Notes: generated by a model from the letters alone, not told the origin. A DNA stretch of 64,000 bases from Achromobacter aloeverae (GCF_004121055.1 NZ_PYAL01000002.1:186001-250000); one strand, 5' to 3'; shown: positions 16,089 to 26,628, counted from the first letter of the stretch. Program-made: numbers and translations.

Positions 16089-16736
16089 TCAGATTTTCGC
16101 GCGGCGGGCGCCGGCGGACTGGCGGCGCGGGCGCAGCAGGGCGGCCAGCAGCCAAAGTCCCAGCATGACCGATATGCCCGTGCCGACCAGCATCACGACC
16201 TGGCCGCCGCCGCCCGCCAGGCCGTCCTCCATGCCGCGCGCGGCCAGGTAGCCGGGCGCCAGCATGACAGGCATCCAGATCAGGGCGGACAGCACGTTGG
16301 CCAGCTGGAAGCGCGCGTGCGGCATGCCCATGACCCCGGCCACGGTGGGAATGATCGCACGGATCGGCCCAAGGAAGCGGCCCAGTACGACGGACGCGAA
16401 GCCGTAGCGGTGGAAGAACAGGCGCGCTCGCGCGACGGTCTGCCGCTGGCGGTTCAGTGGCCGGCGCCGCAGGATGCCCGGTCCCAGCCAACGACCCAGG
16501 CTGTACGAGATGGCGTCCCCGATGACCGCGCCGGCGATGCCCCAGGCCAGGACGGTCCCGCCGTCCAGCGTACCGCTGCCCACCAGTCCCCCGGTCGCCA
16601 GCATGAGCGCCGTGGCCGGCACGAACAGCCCGACCAGTACCAGGGACTCGCCCAGGGTCAACAGGCCCGTGACCAGGCCCGCCCATTCCTGGTGGGTTTC
16701 GATGAACTGCCGGACCTGCTCGATGAAATCTGCCAT
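16089..16736 (-). CDS. DedA-family membrane protein
   Basis: 215 residues, usual length for DedA/VTT proteins, inner-membrane proteins linked to phospholipid (undecaprenyl phosphate or phosphatidylethanolamine) flipping. Family stretches are LVLVGLFVPATALMLATGGLVGSGTLDGG, GAVIGDAISYSLGRWLGPGI, and VVLGRFLGPIRAIIPTVAGVMGMPHARF, which holds the conserved F/YxRxxP/R region. Hydrophobic helices include IWMPVMLAPGYLAA and VVMLVGTGISVMLGLWLLAALL. The downstream gene for a two-helix membrane protein follows after 12 bp. Exact lipid substrate is not predictable. Confidence 0.88.
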   Translation of the reverse strand: MADFIEQVRQFIETHQEWAGLVTGLLTLGESLVLVGLFVPATALMLATGGLVGSGTLDGGTVLAWGIAGAVIGDAISYSLGRWLGPGILRRRPLNRQRQTVARARLFFHRYGFASVVLGRFLGPIRAIIPTVAGVMGMPHARFQLANVLSALIWMPVMLAPGYLAARGMEDGLAGGGGQVVMLVGTGISVMLGLWLLAALLRPRRQSAGARRAKI

Positions 16737-16880
16737 GCGGGGACCTCGGGCCGTCAGGGAAGTCGACCTTGCGGGATGCGCTATCTTAACCGTCGTTGCA
16801 TGTCACGCTTGCGTCACGCGGCTGTTTCGGCGCGCGGCGGGGGGCAACGGCTTGCGCAGGCTTCCGATGGCTATCGCGCC

Positions 16881-18077
16881 TCAGCGCGGCAGGCGCGCCG
16901 CGATTTCCGCGACCAGGCGCCGCGCCGCGTCCAGCTTGCCGGCGGCGGGAAGGGGGTGTTCGCCCCGGTCGTCGAACAGCACCAGGCGGGTGTCGTCCGC
17001 ATCCATGACTTCATGGGCAAGATTGCCCACCAGCAAGGGGATGTTCTTGCGCTGGCGCTTGGCCTGGGCGTATTCGGACAGATTCTCGGTCTCCGCCGCG
17101 AAGCCCACGCACCACGGCCCGCCGTCCAGGCGCGCGACGTCGGCGAGGATATCGGGGTTGGGTTCGAACTCCAGCACGGGCGCGCCGGCGCCACTTTCGG
17201 TTTTCTTCATCTTTTGCGTGGCGGCGTTCTTGACGTGCCAGTCCGCCACCGCGGCCACGGCGATGAAGATATCGGCCTGGCGCGCCTGGGCCATGACCGC
17301 CTGGTGCATCTGACGGGCGGTCTGGACGGGATACACGTCGACGCCGCGCGGCGCGGGCAGGGCGGTGGGGCCGCTGACCAGGGTGACCTGCGCGCCTGCT
17401 TCGCGCGCCGCGCGTGCCAGGGCATAGCCGGTCTTGCCGGAGGAACGGTTGCTGATGACGCGGACCGGATCGATGGGCTCGACCGTCGGGCCGGCGGTCA
17501 GCAGCACGCGCTTGCCGGCCAGCGGCTTGGGCTGGAAGAAGGCGATGAGGTCGGCCAGGATCTCGTGCGGCTCGATCATGCGGCCGCTGCCGATCTCGCC
17601 GCAGGCCTGGTCGCCCGAGGCGGGGCCGAGTAGGGTGATACCGTCCTGCGCCAATTGCGCGGCGTTGCGCTGGGTGGCGGGGTTGGCCCACATTTCCCGG
17701 TTCATGGCCGGCACGACGATGAGCGGACAGGCTCGGGCGACGCACAGCGTGGACAGCAGATCGTCCGCCATGCCGTGCGCCAGCTTGGCCATGAAGTCGG
17801 TGCTGGCCGGCGCGATCAGGATGGCGTCCGCGCCGCGGCTCAGGTCGATGTGCGGCATGTTGTTGGCGATGCGGGCGTCCCAGGCGCTGACGTAGACCGG
17901 GCGGCCGGACAAGGCCTGCATGGTCACCGGCGTGATGAACTGGGTGGCGGCCTCCGTCATGACGACGTCGACGGTGGCGCCTTGCTCGGTCGCGCGACGC
18001 ACGAATTCGGCGATCTTGTAGCAGGCGACGCCGCCGGTTAGGCCTAGGACGATGCGTTTTTTGGCTAGATCTTGCAT
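16881..18077 (-). CDS. coaBC: Bifunctional phosphopantothenoylcysteine decarboxylase / phosphopantothenate-cysteine ligase
   Basis: 398 residues, the standard CoaBC (Dfp) length. It makes 4'-phosphopantetheine for coenzyme A. The N-terminal FMN decarboxylase half shows LTGGVACYKIAEFVRRA, the PAMNREMWANPATQRN motif with the key Asn/Met, and CGEIGSGRM. The C-terminal ligase half starts about residue 190: VLLTAGPTVEPIDPVRVISNRSSGKTGYALARAA, with the Lys-rich ATQKMKK loop later. The ATG at 18077 opens with MQDLAKKRIVLGLTGG; the extra 16 residues of the longer frame are discarded. Single gene. Cytosolic and essential in most bacteria. Confidence 0.95.
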   Translation of the reverse strand: MQDLAKKRIVLGLTGGVACYKIAEFVRRATEQGATVDVVMTEAATQFITPVTMQALSGRPVYVSAWDARIANNMPHIDLSRGADAILIAPASTDFMAKLAHGMADDLLSTLCVARACPLIVVPAMNREMWANPATQRNAAQLAQDGITLLGPASGDQACGEIGSGRMIEPHEILADLIAFFQPKPLAGKRVLLTAGPTVEPIDPVRVISNRSSGKTGYALARAAREAGAQVTLVSGPTALPAPRGVDVYPVQTARQMHQAVMAQARQADIFIAVAAVADWHVKNAATQKMKKTESGAGAPVLEFEPNPDILADVARLDGGPWCVGFAAETENLSEYAQAKRQRKNIPLLVGNLAHEVMDADDTRLVLFDDRGEHPLPAAGKLDAARRLVAEIAARLPR

Positions 18078-18174
18078 GGGGCGCCGACGGGCAGGGTAGG
18101 TTGCAATCGGCCCATTATCCGTCAAATCCGCCGCGCCGCACCAGGCGCCAGGACGTCCCCGCCGCCGCGCCCCG

Positions 18175-19377
18175 TCAGCCGCCGGCAGCCGCCAGGGCCG
18201 CGCGGGTCGCCGCTATGGCGGCGTCGACGTCGTCCTGGTTGTTGTACAGGTGCAGGGAATAGCGCAGCATGCTGCCCCTGACCGTGGCGTGGATCCCGCG
18301 CGCGCGGATTCCGTCGAGCACGCCGGCGGCGCGTGGCATATCGCCCTGGAAGTCGATGCAGACGATGTTCGACGGCCGCGCCCGCGCATGGCGCACGACC
18401 GCGGCGCCCGTTTCACGCAGGCCATCGGCCAGGCGGCTGGACAGGCGTGTCACGTAGTCGTCGATGCGCCGGGTTCCATAGGACAGCAGCACGTCCAGGC
18501 TGGCGCCCACCAGCGCCGCGGCCAGGAAGTTGTAGTTACCCAGGTCGAAGCGCAGCGCGGCGTCGCGATAGCGGAGGGGACCGGGATCGTAATCCGCCTC
18601 GTGTTGCGCCTCGATGTCGACGCCGAATCGCGCCAGGCCCTGGGGGCGCATCCTGTTCGCCCAGTCGCGTCGCACGTAGAGGAAACCCATGCCGTAAAGC
18701 GCGCAAAGCCCTTTCTGGGTGCTCGCGGCCAGCGCCCCGACGGGCTGCGCGCGCATGTCCAGGTGCGCGATCCCCACGGACTGCGCCGCGTCCACGACCA
18801 GCAGGGTGCCGCGCTGTTCGCAGGCGCGGGACAAGGCATCCAGGTCCGCGCGCAAGCCGGGCTTGAAGGAGGTGCTGGAGAGCGTCACGACCTTGGGTGC
18901 GCGGCCCGGCCCGGCAAGGCGGTCGAGGGCGGCCGCCATCGGGAATGCCCCGTCGTCGGCCGGCAGGTCCGTCACGGTGACGCCCTTGGCCTCCAGGTTG
19001 CGCCAGGCATAGATGTTGTTGGGATGCTCGATCCGCGAACAAAGCATCACCTCGTCGCCTTTCTCCCACGCCAGGGCGCCGGCGACGATGTTGAGTCCCT
19101 CGGAAACGTTCTTGGTAATGGCGATTTCGTCGGCATGCGCGCCGATGAGACGCGCGAATTTTTCGCGCGCGGCCTCGACCAGCGCGAAGTAGTGCTTCTT
19201 GTCCGCGATGCCGTCGATGCGGTCCTGCAAGTGGCGGGCGGCCAGGTCCTTGGCCCTGCCCGGCAGCAGGCCGCGGCTGGCGACGTCCATGTAGACCTTG
19301 TCCAGGGCGCCCGGAAAGCAGTTCCGGGCCAATTCGAAAGCGGGCGTGTCCGCGGCGGCTAGGGAGGGCTGATTCAT
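18175..19377 (-). CDS. Class V aminotransferase-fold PLP enzyme
   Basis: 400 residues, cysteine-desulfurase/isopenicillin-epimerase-like fold type I enzyme. The PLP pocket is visible: IEHPNNIYAWRNL, LVVDAAQSVGIAHLDM (cofactor Asp) and AASTQKGLCALYGMGFLYV, whose Lys should form the Schiff base. No desulfurase loop Cys is obvious near the C-terminus, so a sulfur-transfer role is unlikely; a lyase or aminotransferase acting on a small amino acid is more likely. It lies 114 bp downstream of a Bug-type binding protein on the same strand, so the pair may form a small uptake/catabolism unit. Substrate unknown. Confidence 0.8.
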   Translation of the reverse strand: MNQPSLAAADTPAFELARNCFPGALDKVYMDVASRGLLPGRAKDLAARHLQDRIDGIADKKHYFALVEAAREKFARLIGAHADEIAITKNVSEGLNIVAGALAWEKGDEVMLCSRIEHPNNIYAWRNLEAKGVTVTDLPADDGAFPMAAALDRLAGPGRAPKVVTLSSTSFKPGLRADLDALSRACEQRGTLLVVDAAQSVGIAHLDMRAQPVGALAASTQKGLCALYGMGFLYVRRDWANRMRPQGLARFGVDIEAQHEADYDPGPLRYRDAALRFDLGNYNFLAAALVGASLDVLLSYGTRRIDDYVTRLSSRLADGLRETGAAVVRHARARPSNIVCIDFQGDMPRAAGVLDGIRARGIHATVRGSMLRYSLHLYNNQDDVDAAIAATRAALAAAGG

Positions 19378-19491
19378 GAGTGATAGACCGAGTACGGTTC
19401 GAGTGCGGTTCGCGTATGTTTGGCGGAGGGTTGAAGGATGCAGGGCGATGCGCGGCGGGCGGGCGCTGGCTGGCGCCGCGCGTGGGCGCGA

Positions 19492-20478
19492 TCAGTTCGT
19501 CACGATGCCGGAAGTGGCGACCACGCTCTTCCATAACGCGCTCTCGGCCTGGATTTTCTCCATGCCGCCGGCATTGCGCGGGTCCAGTTCGTCGATGCCC
19601 AGCTCGTCCAGTTTGTGGCGCACGGAAGCGTCTTGCAGCGTCGCCTGCAGCGCGCCCTTGAGCTTCTGCAGCGACGGCGCGGGCGTATCGCTGGGCGCGA
19701 GCAGCGCGAACCAGTAGCTGGCCTCGAAGTTGGCGATGCCGGACTCGGCGAAAGTGGGTACGTCGGCGTAACGGGCGTCACGCTTGGCGCCGGACTGAGC
19801 CAATACCGATATCTTGCCGCTCGCGCTGTACGAGGCGCCCGAGGCGGGGTTGGAAAGCACCAGGTCGATGTGTCCGGCCATCAGGTCGGCCAGCGCGGCC
19901 GATGCGCCCTTGTAGGGGACGACCTGCAACTTGATGCCTGCCCTGGCCTGGAACAGTTCCGTCATGAGGTGGCTGGGCGAACCCTGGCCCGTGCCGATCG
20001 CCAATTTACCGGGCTGCGCCTTGGCTTTTTGCAACAGGTCCCGCAGCGACGCGATGCCGGAAGACTTGCTGGCGAACAGCATGACCCGCGAGTCGCCGAC
20101 GAAGCCCACCATGGAGAAGTCGCCCACCGCATCGTAGGACAGGTGGCTGAACATGGCCGGGGCGACGGCCTGGGCATTGTCCGCCAGCAGCAGGGTGTAG
20201 CCTTCCTGCCCGCGCCGTCCCGCGAATGCGGTGCCTATGGTGGCGCCCGCGCCGGCGCGGTTCTCGACGATGAACGGCTGCTTGAGCACTTCGCCCATTT
20301 TCTGGCCCACCAGGCGGGCGACGGCGTCGGAGCTGCCGCCGGCGGAGTAGGGCACAATCACGTTGACCGGCCGGCTGGGGTAGTCGTCGGCCTGTGCGTT
20401 AAGCGATATGGCAAGACTGGCGGCCAGGGCGGCTTTCATGGACAGACGCCGGGCGGCTGCAAACTTCGTGGCTTTCAT
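19492..20478 (-). CDS. Tripartite tricarboxylate transporter binding protein (Bug family)
   Basis: 328-residue periplasmic receptor of the TctC/Bug family, greatly expanded in Bordetella. It has a signal peptide ending SLNAQA, then the hallmark DDYPSRPVNVIVPYSAGGSSDAVARLV and PFIVENRAGAGATIGTAF, the first ligand-binding loop. Later come YKGASAALADLMAGHIDLVLSN and the C-terminal helical region. TctA/TctB membrane partners are not nearby, which is common for orphan Bug genes. It is divergent from a LysR gene (start 20588) that is a likely regulator. Ligand, probably a carboxylate, is unknown. Confidence 0.88.
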   Translation of the reverse strand: MKATKFAAARRLSMKAALAASLAISLNAQADDYPSRPVNVIVPYSAGGSSDAVARLVGQKMGEVLKQPFIVENRAGAGATIGTAFAGRRGQEGYTLLLADNAQAVAPAMFSHLSYDAVGDFSMVGFVGDSRVMLFASKSSGIASLRDLLQKAKAQPGKLAIGTGQGSPSHLMTELFQARAGIKLQVVPYKGASAALADLMAGHIDLVLSNPASGASYSASGKISVLAQSGAKRDARYADVPTFAESGIANFEASYWFALLAPSDTPAPSLQKLKGALQATLQDASVRHKLDELGIDELDPRNAGGMEKIQAESALWKSVVATSGIVTN

Positions 20479-20587
20479 ATATCAAGGTTCCCCGTTGTTT
20501 TCGCGACGCGCGGTTCAATGGGCCGCGCGGGGATCAACAATAGACTTGCGCCGTTTTGGCGGCCAATGAGTAAACACGGTGCCCGAT

Positions 20588-21508
20588 ATGCATCCACCGA
20601 ATACCTTTCCGCTACAGCGCATGCCCTCCCTGCGGACCCTGCTCGTGTTCGACACGGTCGCCCGGCATCTGAACCAGGTGCGCGCGGCGGAGAGCCTGGC
20701 CTTGACGCAGAGCGCCTTGAGTCGCCAGATCAAGGCGCTGGAAGACCATCTTGGCGTGGCCCTGTTCGAGCGCAATTCGCGGGGCCTGAAGTTCACGCAG
20801 GAAGGTGAACTGCTTTACGACTTCACGCGTCGCGCCTTCGAGCTGCTCAACGATGGCCTCGGCCGCCTGGTCCTCGATGTCGAGCGGCAGACGCTGGTGG
20901 TGTCCGCGGCGCGCAGCTATGCGGAGCGCGTGCTGGCGCCCAGGCTGGGCGACTTCGTGCGGGCGCATCCGTGGATAGACGTGCGTATCGACGTGCACCG
21001 CTACTACGCCGACATCGAGGCGTCGGGGGCGGACATTTCCGTGCGGCTGGGGGACGGCAATTGGCCGGGCTACGACGAGTTGCAGTTATCCGACGACGGC
21101 CTGATTCCGGTCTGCGCCCCCGGCGTCGCGCAAGCCCTGCGCGACGCCCGGCCCGGCGACGTCGCCGGCCATCTCGTCTTCCGCAACATGGAGCGCGACT
21201 ACGTCGACCAGTGGAATCGATGTAATCCCGAAGCCGCCTTCGTCAACGAGCAGGCGACCCTGAAGTTCAACGACTCCACGACCCTGCTGTCCGCGCTGGA
21301 GGCAGGGGAGGGCGTGACCGTGGGGCGTGTTTCGCTGGTCGCCGACGCGTTGGCGCGCGGCGCGCTGGTGCGCCTGTGGTCGGGGGAGGCCAGGGATGGG
21401 TTGAACTATTACGCCATCTGCGCGCAGCGCACGGCTCACCGCAGCGCGACGGTGTCGTTCATGGCGTGGTTGCGGGAGACCTTGATCCGTCCGCGCGAAG
21501 GCGCGTGA
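20588..21508 (+). CDS. LysR-family regulator, GcvA-like
   Basis: About 306 residues. The winged helix-turn-helix is at the N-terminus: LLVFDTVARHLNQVRAAESLALTQSALSRQIKALEDHLGVALFERNSRGLKFTQEGE, followed by a two-lobe effector domain (VRLGDGNWPGYDELQLSDDGLIPVCAPG is typical of the GcvA subgroup). ATG 20588 is preferred over GTG 20579, nine bases upstream; neither has a strong ribosome site. It is divergent from the Bug-receptor/PLP enzyme pair with a 109-bp shared region, the classic LysR arrangement, so it probably controls that pair (inference). Confidence 0.88.
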   Translation: MHPPNTFPLQRMPSLRTLLVFDTVARHLNQVRAAESLALTQSALSRQIKALEDHLGVALFERNSRGLKFTQEGELLYDFTRRAFELLNDGLGRLVLDVERQTLVVSAARSYAERVLAPRLGDFVRAHPWIDVRIDVHRYYADIEASGADISVRLGDGNWPGYDELQLSDDGLIPVCAPGVAQALRDARPGDVAGHLVFRNMERDYVDQWNRCNPEAAFVNEQATLKFNDSTTLLSALEAGEGVTVGRVSLVADALARGALVRLWSGEARDGLNYYAICAQRTAHRSATVSFMAWLRETLIRPREGA

Positions 21509-21509
21509 G

Positions 21510-21540
21510 GAACCGGGACCGGGCCGGTCTGGCCCGGTTC
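21510..21540. terminator. Terminator-like hairpin between convergent genes
   Basis: Two alternative stems: GAACCGGG/CCCGGTTC (21510-21517 / 21533-21540) or ACCGGGCC/GGCCCGGT with a 5-nt loop. It lies 1 bp after the LysR stop and 24 bp from the lspA stop. No T-tract, so efficiency is uncertain. Confidence 0.45.
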
Positions 21541-21563
21541 GGCCGAGTTGGGCTGGCTGTGGC

Positions 21564-22082
21564 TCAAGCCGCCTTGGGCTTGCGCATCCGCAGCAACTCA
21601 TCCAGGACCAGCAGGATGGCGCCGCAGGTGATGCCGACATCCGCCAGGTTGAAGGCGGGGTAGTACCAGTTCTTCCAGTAGAAAAGCAGGAAGTCGATGA
21701 CGTGGCCGTAGGCCACGCGATCGATGACGTTGCCCAGGGCGCCGCCCAGGATCATGGCCAGGGCCAGGGAAAGCCGTGGCTGGCGGCCCGCCGTGCGGCG
21801 CAGGATCAGGCCGATGACCACGGCCGCGACCAGGCCCAGGGCCGTGAAGAACCAGCGCTGCCAGCCTGGCTGGTCGGCCAGGAAGCTGAAGGCCGCGCCC
21901 TGGTTGTAGACCAGGGTCAGGTCGAAGACCGGCAGCACGCTGATGCGCTGGGCATAGGTCATGGCCTGGTCGAGGTAGAGCTTGGTCGCCTGGTCCAGGA
22001 TGATGATGGCCAGGGCCACCATCAACCAGAATCCCAGGCTCCGGCCCCCATCGGTCGATGGCTGCGGCGTGGCGTCAGGCAT
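21564..22082 (-). CDS. lspA: Lipoprotein signal peptidase LspA
   Basis: 172 residues, normal LspA length. Inner-membrane aspartyl protease that cleaves prolipoproteins before the lipidated Cys. Conserved blocks are present: [32 protein letters not shown] (first catalytic Asp) and [17 protein letters not shown] (second catalytic Asp). Four hydrophobic helices are visible. The start codon overlaps the ileS stop by 8 bp, so it is translated with ileS, an arrangement conserved across many bacteria. Last gene of ribF-ileS-lspA. Confidence 0.96.
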   Translation of the reverse strand: MPDATPQPSTDGGRSLGFWLMVALAIIILDQATKLYLDQAMTYAQRISVLPVFDLTLVYNQGAAFSFLADQPGWQRWFFTALGLVAAVVIGLILRRTAGRQPRLSLALAMILGGALGNVIDRVAYGHVIDFLLFYWKNWYYPAFNLADVGITCGAILLVLDELLRMRKPKAA

Positions 22083-24936
22083 GGTCGCGTTGCTCGCCCG
22101 TGCCGAACAGGTTGGTGACGCAGCGGCCGCAGATCAGGGGATGCGCCTTGTCGGCGCCCACGTCCGCGCGGTAGTGCCAGCAGCGTTCGCACTTCGCATG
22201 CGTCGACGGCGTGATGCGGATGCCCAGTTCGCCGGCGCCTTCATGGACGTCGGCGCGCGAGACGATAAGCACGAAGCGCAGGTCGTCGCCCAGGCTGCGC
22301 AGCAGCGCCAGGTCTTCGCCGGCCGCATCGATGTCCACTTCGGCTTGCAGCGACGAGCCGATGTTGCCGGCCGTCCGCACTTCCTCCAGCTTGCGCAGGA
22401 CGTCGGCGCGGATGGCGCGCAGGCGCGTCCACTTGGCCGGCAGCGTGTCGCCATCGCCCAGCGGCGGCAACTGGTGGAAGACCTCGGTGAAAATGGTGGT
22501 GCGCGCGGCATCGGCCTGGTGCTTCAGCGCCGAGTCGACCAGCACCTTCCACGACTCTTCCGCCGTGAAGGACAGGATGGGCGCCATCAGCTTGATCAGG
22601 GCCTGGGCGATTTCCACCAGGGCGGTCTGGGCCGAACGGCGGGCCTTGCTGGCCGTGCCGGTGGTATACAGGCGATCCTTCAGGATATCCAGGTAGAACG
22701 CGCCCAGGTCCTCGGAGCAGAAGGTCTGCAGGCGGGAGACCGCCGGATGAAAGTCGAACTTCTCGTAATGCCCCAGCACTTCGACCTGCATCTGCGCGGT
22801 CATCGCCAGCGCATAACGGTCGATTTCCGCCAGCTCGGCATAAGGCACCGCGTCGGCGGTGGCGTCGAAGTCCGCCACGTTGGCCAGCAGGAAACGCAGC
22901 GTGTTACGGATGCGGCGATAGCTTTCCACCACGCGCTTGAGGATTTCGTCGGAAATCGACAGTTCGCCCGAGTAGTCGGTCGACGCCACCCACAGGCGCA
23001 GGATTTCCGCGCCCAGCGAATCGGAGACCTTCTGCGGGGCGATGACGTTGCCGACGGACTTGCTCATCTTGCGGCCCTGGCCGTCGACGACGAAGCCGTG
23101 CGTCAGCAGCGCCTTGTAGGGCGGTTGGCCGTACAGCATGCAGCCGGTCAGCAGCGACGAATGGAACCAGCCGCGATGCTGGTCCGAGCCTTCCAGGTAC
23201 AGGTCCGCGGGCCACGCCAGTTCGTCGCTGTGCATGCCCTTGTAGGCGCCGTCCTTGCCGCCCAGCACGGTGGCATGGGTGCTGCCGGAGTCGAACCACA
23301 CGTCCAGCGTGTCATGGCTCTTTTCGTAGAGATCCGCATCGTCGCCGATCAGTTCGCGTGCATCCAGCGACTGCCAGGCCTCGATGCCGCCCGTCTCGAC
23401 GCGCTGGGCGATCTGTTCCAGCAGCTCCAGCGTGCGCGGATGCAGCGTGCCGTTTTCCTTGTGCACGAAGAAGGCCATGGGCACGCCCCACTGGCGCTGG
23501 CGCGACAGCGTCCAGTCCGGCCGGTTGGCGATCATGGCGTGCAGGCGGGCGCGACCCCAGGCGGGATAGAAGGCGGTGGCATCGATGCCGGCCAGCGCGG
23601 ACTCGCGCAGCGTGGGGCCGCCGTCCTTGGGCTTGACATCCATGCCGGCGAACCACTGGTTGGTGGCGCGGTAGATGATGGGCGTCTTGTGGCGCCAGCA
23701 GTGCATGTAGCTGTGCTTGTGCTTTTCAACGTGCATCAGCGACCCGGCTTCGCGCAGGGTCTCGGTGATCTTGGGATTGGCGTCCCAGATCGACAGGCCG
23801 CCGAACAGCGGCAGGCTGGGCGCGTAGCGGCCGTCGCCCATCACGGGACTGAGCATGTCCTCGTCGCGCATGCCGTGCGCCTTGCACGACACGAAGTCCT
23901 CGATACCGTAGGCCGGCGCCGAGTGCACCACGCCGGTGCCGGAGTCGGCCGTGACGTAGTCGCCCAGGTAGATAGGCGACACGCGGTCGTACCCGGCGTC
24001 GACATGCGCCAGCGGGTGCTTGAAGGTGATGCCGTCCAGCTTGGCGCCCGGCGCGGTGGCGATGACTTCGCCCTGCAGGCCCCATTGCTGGAGGCAGGCC
24101 TCGACCCGTTCGCGCGCCAGCAGCAGCAGCGGACCGTTGGCGGGGGCGGGCGTCACGCGCACCAGCGCGTATTCGATTTCCGGATGCAGGTTCAGCGCCT
24201 GGTTGGACGGAATGGTCCATGGCGTGGTGGTCCAGATGACGATGGCGCCATCGTCCACCCGCGGCAGGCCGAAGGCGCGCGCCAGGGCGGCCTTGTCGGC
24301 GAAGCGGAAGGCCACGTCGACCGCCGGGTCGACGCGGTCGGCGTATTCGACCTCGGCTTCGGCCAGCGCCGAGCCACAGTCGAAACACCAGTTGACCGGC
24401 TTCAGGCCACGGAACACGTAGCCCTTTTCCATGATGTGGCCGAAGACGCGGATCTCGTTGGCCTCGTTGGCATGACGCATGGTCATGTAGGGACGATCCC
24501 AGTCGGCCAGCACGCCCAGGCGCTTGAAGTCCTTTTTCTGGCGCTCGATCTGCTCCATGGCGTAGGCGCGCGCCTTGGACTGCATTTCGGCCACCGGCAG
24601 GTTCTTGCCGTATTTCTTTTCGATCTGGATTTCGATCGGCATGCCGTGGCAGTCCCAGCCCGGCACGTAATGCGCGTCATAGCCCGCCATGTTGCGGCTC
24701 TTGACGATGATGTCCTTCAGGATCTTGTTGACCGCATGACCGATGTGGATATCGCCGTTCGCATAGGGCGGGCCATCGTGCAGCACGAAGCGCGGCCGCC
24801 CCTTGCTGGCGGCGCGGATGGCCTGGTAGACACGGTTTTCCTCCCATTCGGCAATCCATGCCGGCTCTCGCTTGGCGAGGTCGCCCCGCATGGGGAAGGA
24901 GGTATCGGGGAGGTTGAGGGTCTTTTTAGAGTCCAT
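22075..24936 (-). CDS. ileS: Isoleucyl-tRNA synthetase
   Basis: 953 residues, close to E. coli IleS (938). Class I synthetase charging tRNA-Ile. The ATP-site signatures are intact: HIGH within [20 protein letters not shown] near residue 60, and KMSKS in [15 protein letters not shown]. The editing domain lies between them ([18 protein letters not shown]). A C-terminal zinc site [10 protein letters not shown]...[10 protein letters not shown] is present. The ATG at 24936 is chosen because it lies inside the end of ribF (overlap 11 bp) and gives [25 protein letters not shown], the usual IleS start. Cytosolic, essential. Confidence 0.97.
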   Translation of the reverse strand: MDSKKTLNLPDTSFPMRGDLAKREPAWIAEWEENRVYQAIRAASKGRPRFVLHDGPPYANGDIHIGHAVNKILKDIIVKSRNMAGYDAHYVPGWDCHGMPIEIQIEKKYGKNLPVAEMQSKARAYAMEQIERQKKDFKRLGVLADWDRPYMTMRHANEANEIRVFGHIMEKGYVFRGLKPVNWCFDCGSALAEAEVEYADRVDPAVDVAFRFADKAALARAFGLPRVDDGAIVIWTTTPWTIPSNQALNLHPEIEYALVRVTPAPANGPLLLLARERVEACLQQWGLQGEVIATAPGAKLDGITFKHPLAHVDAGYDRVSPIYLGDYVTADSGTGVVHSAPAYGIEDFVSCKAHGMRDEDMLSPVMGDGRYAPSLPLFGGLSIWDANPKITETLREAGSLMHVEKHKHSYMHCWRHKTPIIYRATNQWFAGMDVKPKDGGPTLRESALAGIDATAFYPAWGRARLHAMIANRPDWTLSRQRQWGVPMAFFVHKENGTLHPRTLELLEQIAQRVETGGIEAWQSLDARELIGDDADLYEKSHDTLDVWFDSGSTHATVLGGKDGAYKGMHSDELAWPADLYLEGSDQHRGWFHSSLLTGCMLYGQPPYKALLTHGFVVDGQGRKMSKSVGNVIAPQKVSDSLGAEILRLWVASTDYSGELSISDEILKRVVESYRRIRNTLRFLLANVADFDATADAVPYAELAEIDRYALAMTAQMQVEVLGHYEKFDFHPAVSRLQTFCSEDLGAFYLDILKDRLYTTGTASKARRSAQTALVEIAQALIKLMAPILSFTAEESWKVLVDSALKHQADAARTTIFTEVFHQLPPLGDGDTLPAKWTRLRAIRADVLRKLEEVRTAGNIGSSLQAEVDIDAAGEDLALLRSLGDDLRFVLIVSRADVHEGAGELGIRITPSTHAKCERCWHYRADVGADKAHPLICGRCVTNLFGTGEQRDHA

Positions 24937-25891
24937 GAACGGCAAAATAGGCGCGTGCATTACGCGCGTCGTCGGCGATGGCGGCGGTCAGGGTGGGGAG
25001 GTCGGGGAACTTTTCTTCGTCCCGCAGCTTGTGCAGGAATTCAACTCGCACGAGTTTACCGTATGCGTCCACACGCTCGTCGAGCACGTGTGCTTCAAGC
25101 AGCACGCGGCCATGGTCCTCGACCGTCGGACGCACGCCCAGGCTGGCGACGGCGGGCAGGGGCCGGTCGGCCAGGCCATGCACGCGCACCACGTAGATCC
25201 CGGACCGGGCGGCGCAACGCTCGGCCACGCGCAGGTTGAGGGTGGGGAATCCCAGGGTGCGGCCCAGTTTCTGGCCGTGGATGACGTGGCCGCTCAGGTG
25301 ATAGGCGTGCCCCAGCAGGTCTCCGGCCCGCGCCAGGTCGCCGACCGCCAGGGCGGTGCGGACCTCTGAGCTGGAAATGCGGTGACCGTGGGTGTCGGTG
25401 ACATCCTGGAGGATTTCCACCTGGAAGTCGTAGCGGGCGCCCGCGGCGACCAGTTGGTCGACGTCGCCCCGGCGCTTGCGGCCATAGCGGAAATCCGGGC
25501 CGACCAGGACCCGGCGCACCCCCAGCCCGCGCACCAGCAGGCGTTCCACGAAGGTTTCGGGCTCCATGTCGGCCAGGCGGGCATTGAAACGCTCGACCAC
25601 GACCTGTTCCACGCCGGCGCGGGCGAGGGCGTCCAGCTTGTCGCGCAAGCCGGAAATCCGGGTCGGCGCGAGCTCGGGGCGCTGGTTCAGCTTGGCGAAA
25701 TACTCGCGCGGATGCGGCTCGAAGGTCATTACCGTCGGGGTCAGGCCGTGTTCCTGGCTGATGTCGCGCAGGCGCGCCAGCATGGCCTGGTGTCCCCGGT
25801 GGACACCGTCGAAATTGCCGATGGTCAGGGCGCAGGGCCGGCGCGCGGCCGGCGGCGGCAGGGAGCGGAAAATATGCAGCGATGGTTTCAC
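24926..25891 (-). CDS. ribF: Bifunctional riboflavin kinase / FAD synthetase
   Basis: 321 residues from GTG 25891. It converts riboflavin to FMN and FMN to FAD. The N-terminal nucleotidyltransferase half shows [18 protein letters not shown], a HxGH-like ATP site, and [15 protein letters not shown]. The C-terminal kinase half shows [20 protein letters not shown] and [24 protein letters not shown] 25891 gives [14 protein letters not shown], the expected RibF start; a farther GTG at 25915 is in frame. It is divergent from purN with only 68 bp between, so their promoters must share this gap. Confidence 0.94.
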   Translation of the reverse strand: MKPSLHIFRSLPPPAARRPCALTIGNFDGVHRGHQAMLARLRDISQEHGLTPTVMTFEPHPREYFAKLNQRPELAPTRISGLRDKLDALARAGVEQVVVERFNARLADMEPETFVERLLVRGLGVRRVLVGPDFRYGRKRRGDVDQLVAAGARYDFQVEILQDVTDTHGHRISSSEVRTALAVGDLARAGDLLGHAYHLSGHVIHGQKLGRTLGFPTLNLRVAERCAARSGIYVVRVHGLADRPLPAVASLGVRPTVEDHGRVLLEAHVLDERVDAYGKLVRVEFLHKLRDEEKFPDLPTLTAAIADDARNARAYFAVHGL

Positions 25892-25959
25892 GACGCTGAG
25901 TTTACAATTTTGCACCGGGCTGTTCTTCGCCCATTACTGTTTTCACTGGAAGTCCTATC

Positions 25960-26628
25960 TTGGCGCACTCCGCTCCAACCACCGGCCGGCGCCGGATCGT
26001 CATTCTCATTTCCGGGCGCGGCAGCAATATGGTTGCGCTTGTCGAGGCCTGCAAACGCGAGGGCTGGCCGGCCGATATCGTCGCCGTCATCGCCAACAAG
26101 CCGGACGCCGGCGGCCTGGCCTGGGCGCGCGAGCGCGGCTTGGCCACGGCCGCCGTCAACCACCGCGACTACGAGGGCCGGGATGCGTTCGATGCCGCCC
26201 TGGCCACGGAAATCGACCGCCATGCCCCGGATTTCGTCATCCTGGCCGGTTTCATGCGGGTGCTGACGCCAGCGTTCGTCAATCATTATGCCGGCCGGCT
26301 GGTCAATATCCATCCGTCCTTGCTGCCCGCCTTTCCGGGCCTGCATACCCATGCGCAGGCCCTGGCGACGGGGGTGCGCGTGCATGGCTGCACCGTGCAT
26401 TTCGTCACGCCGCTGCTGGACCATGGCCCTATCATCGCCCAGGGCTGGGTGCCCGTGCTGGCGGCCGATACGCCGGATTCCCTGGCCGAACGCGTGTTGC
26501 AGGTGGAGCACCTGGCCTATCCCGCGGCGGTGCGCTGGCTGGCCGAGGGCCGTGTGAGCATGACCGCCGACCATCGGGTCGAGGTGCGGGGCGAGCCCGA
26601 CCGGTTGTTCGGCCTGGCCGCCGGGTAG
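25960..26628 (+). CDS. purN: Phosphoribosylglycinamide formyltransferase
   Basis: 222 residues, standard for folate-dependent GAR transformylase in purine synthesis. Motifs are RIVILISGRGSNMVALVEA (phosphate-binding loop), FILAGFMRVLTPAFVNHYAGRLVNIHPSLLPAFPGLHTHAQAL with the catalytic Asn-Ile-His, and HGCTVHFVTPLLDHGPIIAQ with the catalytic Asp. No ATG precedes the conserved start; TTG 25960 with GGAAG upstream is the best candidate. Cytosolic. Confidence 0.94.
   Translation: MAHSAPTTGRRRIVILISGRGSNMVALVEACKREGWPADIVAVIANKPDAGGLAWARERGLATAAVNHRDYEGRDAFDAALATEIDRHAPDFVILAGFMRVLTPAFVNHYAGRLVNIHPSLLPAFPGLHTHAQALATGVRVHGCTVHFVTPLLDHGPIIAQGWVPVLAADTPDSLAERVLQVEHLAYPAAVRWLAEGRVSMTADHRVEVRGEPDRLFGLAAG

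Noticed and set aside
15159-17633. 824-residue plus-strand frame
   Set aside because: Crosses four minus-strand genes and has the composition of a shadow frame.
18175-19377. Cysteine desulfurase (IscS/SufS) call for the class V PLP gene
   Set aside because: No loop cysteine near the C-terminus and no isc/suf genes nearby.
21982-25239. 1085-residue plus-strand frame opposite ileS
   Set aside because: Antisense of ileS, which has HIGH, KMSKS and a zinc site intact.
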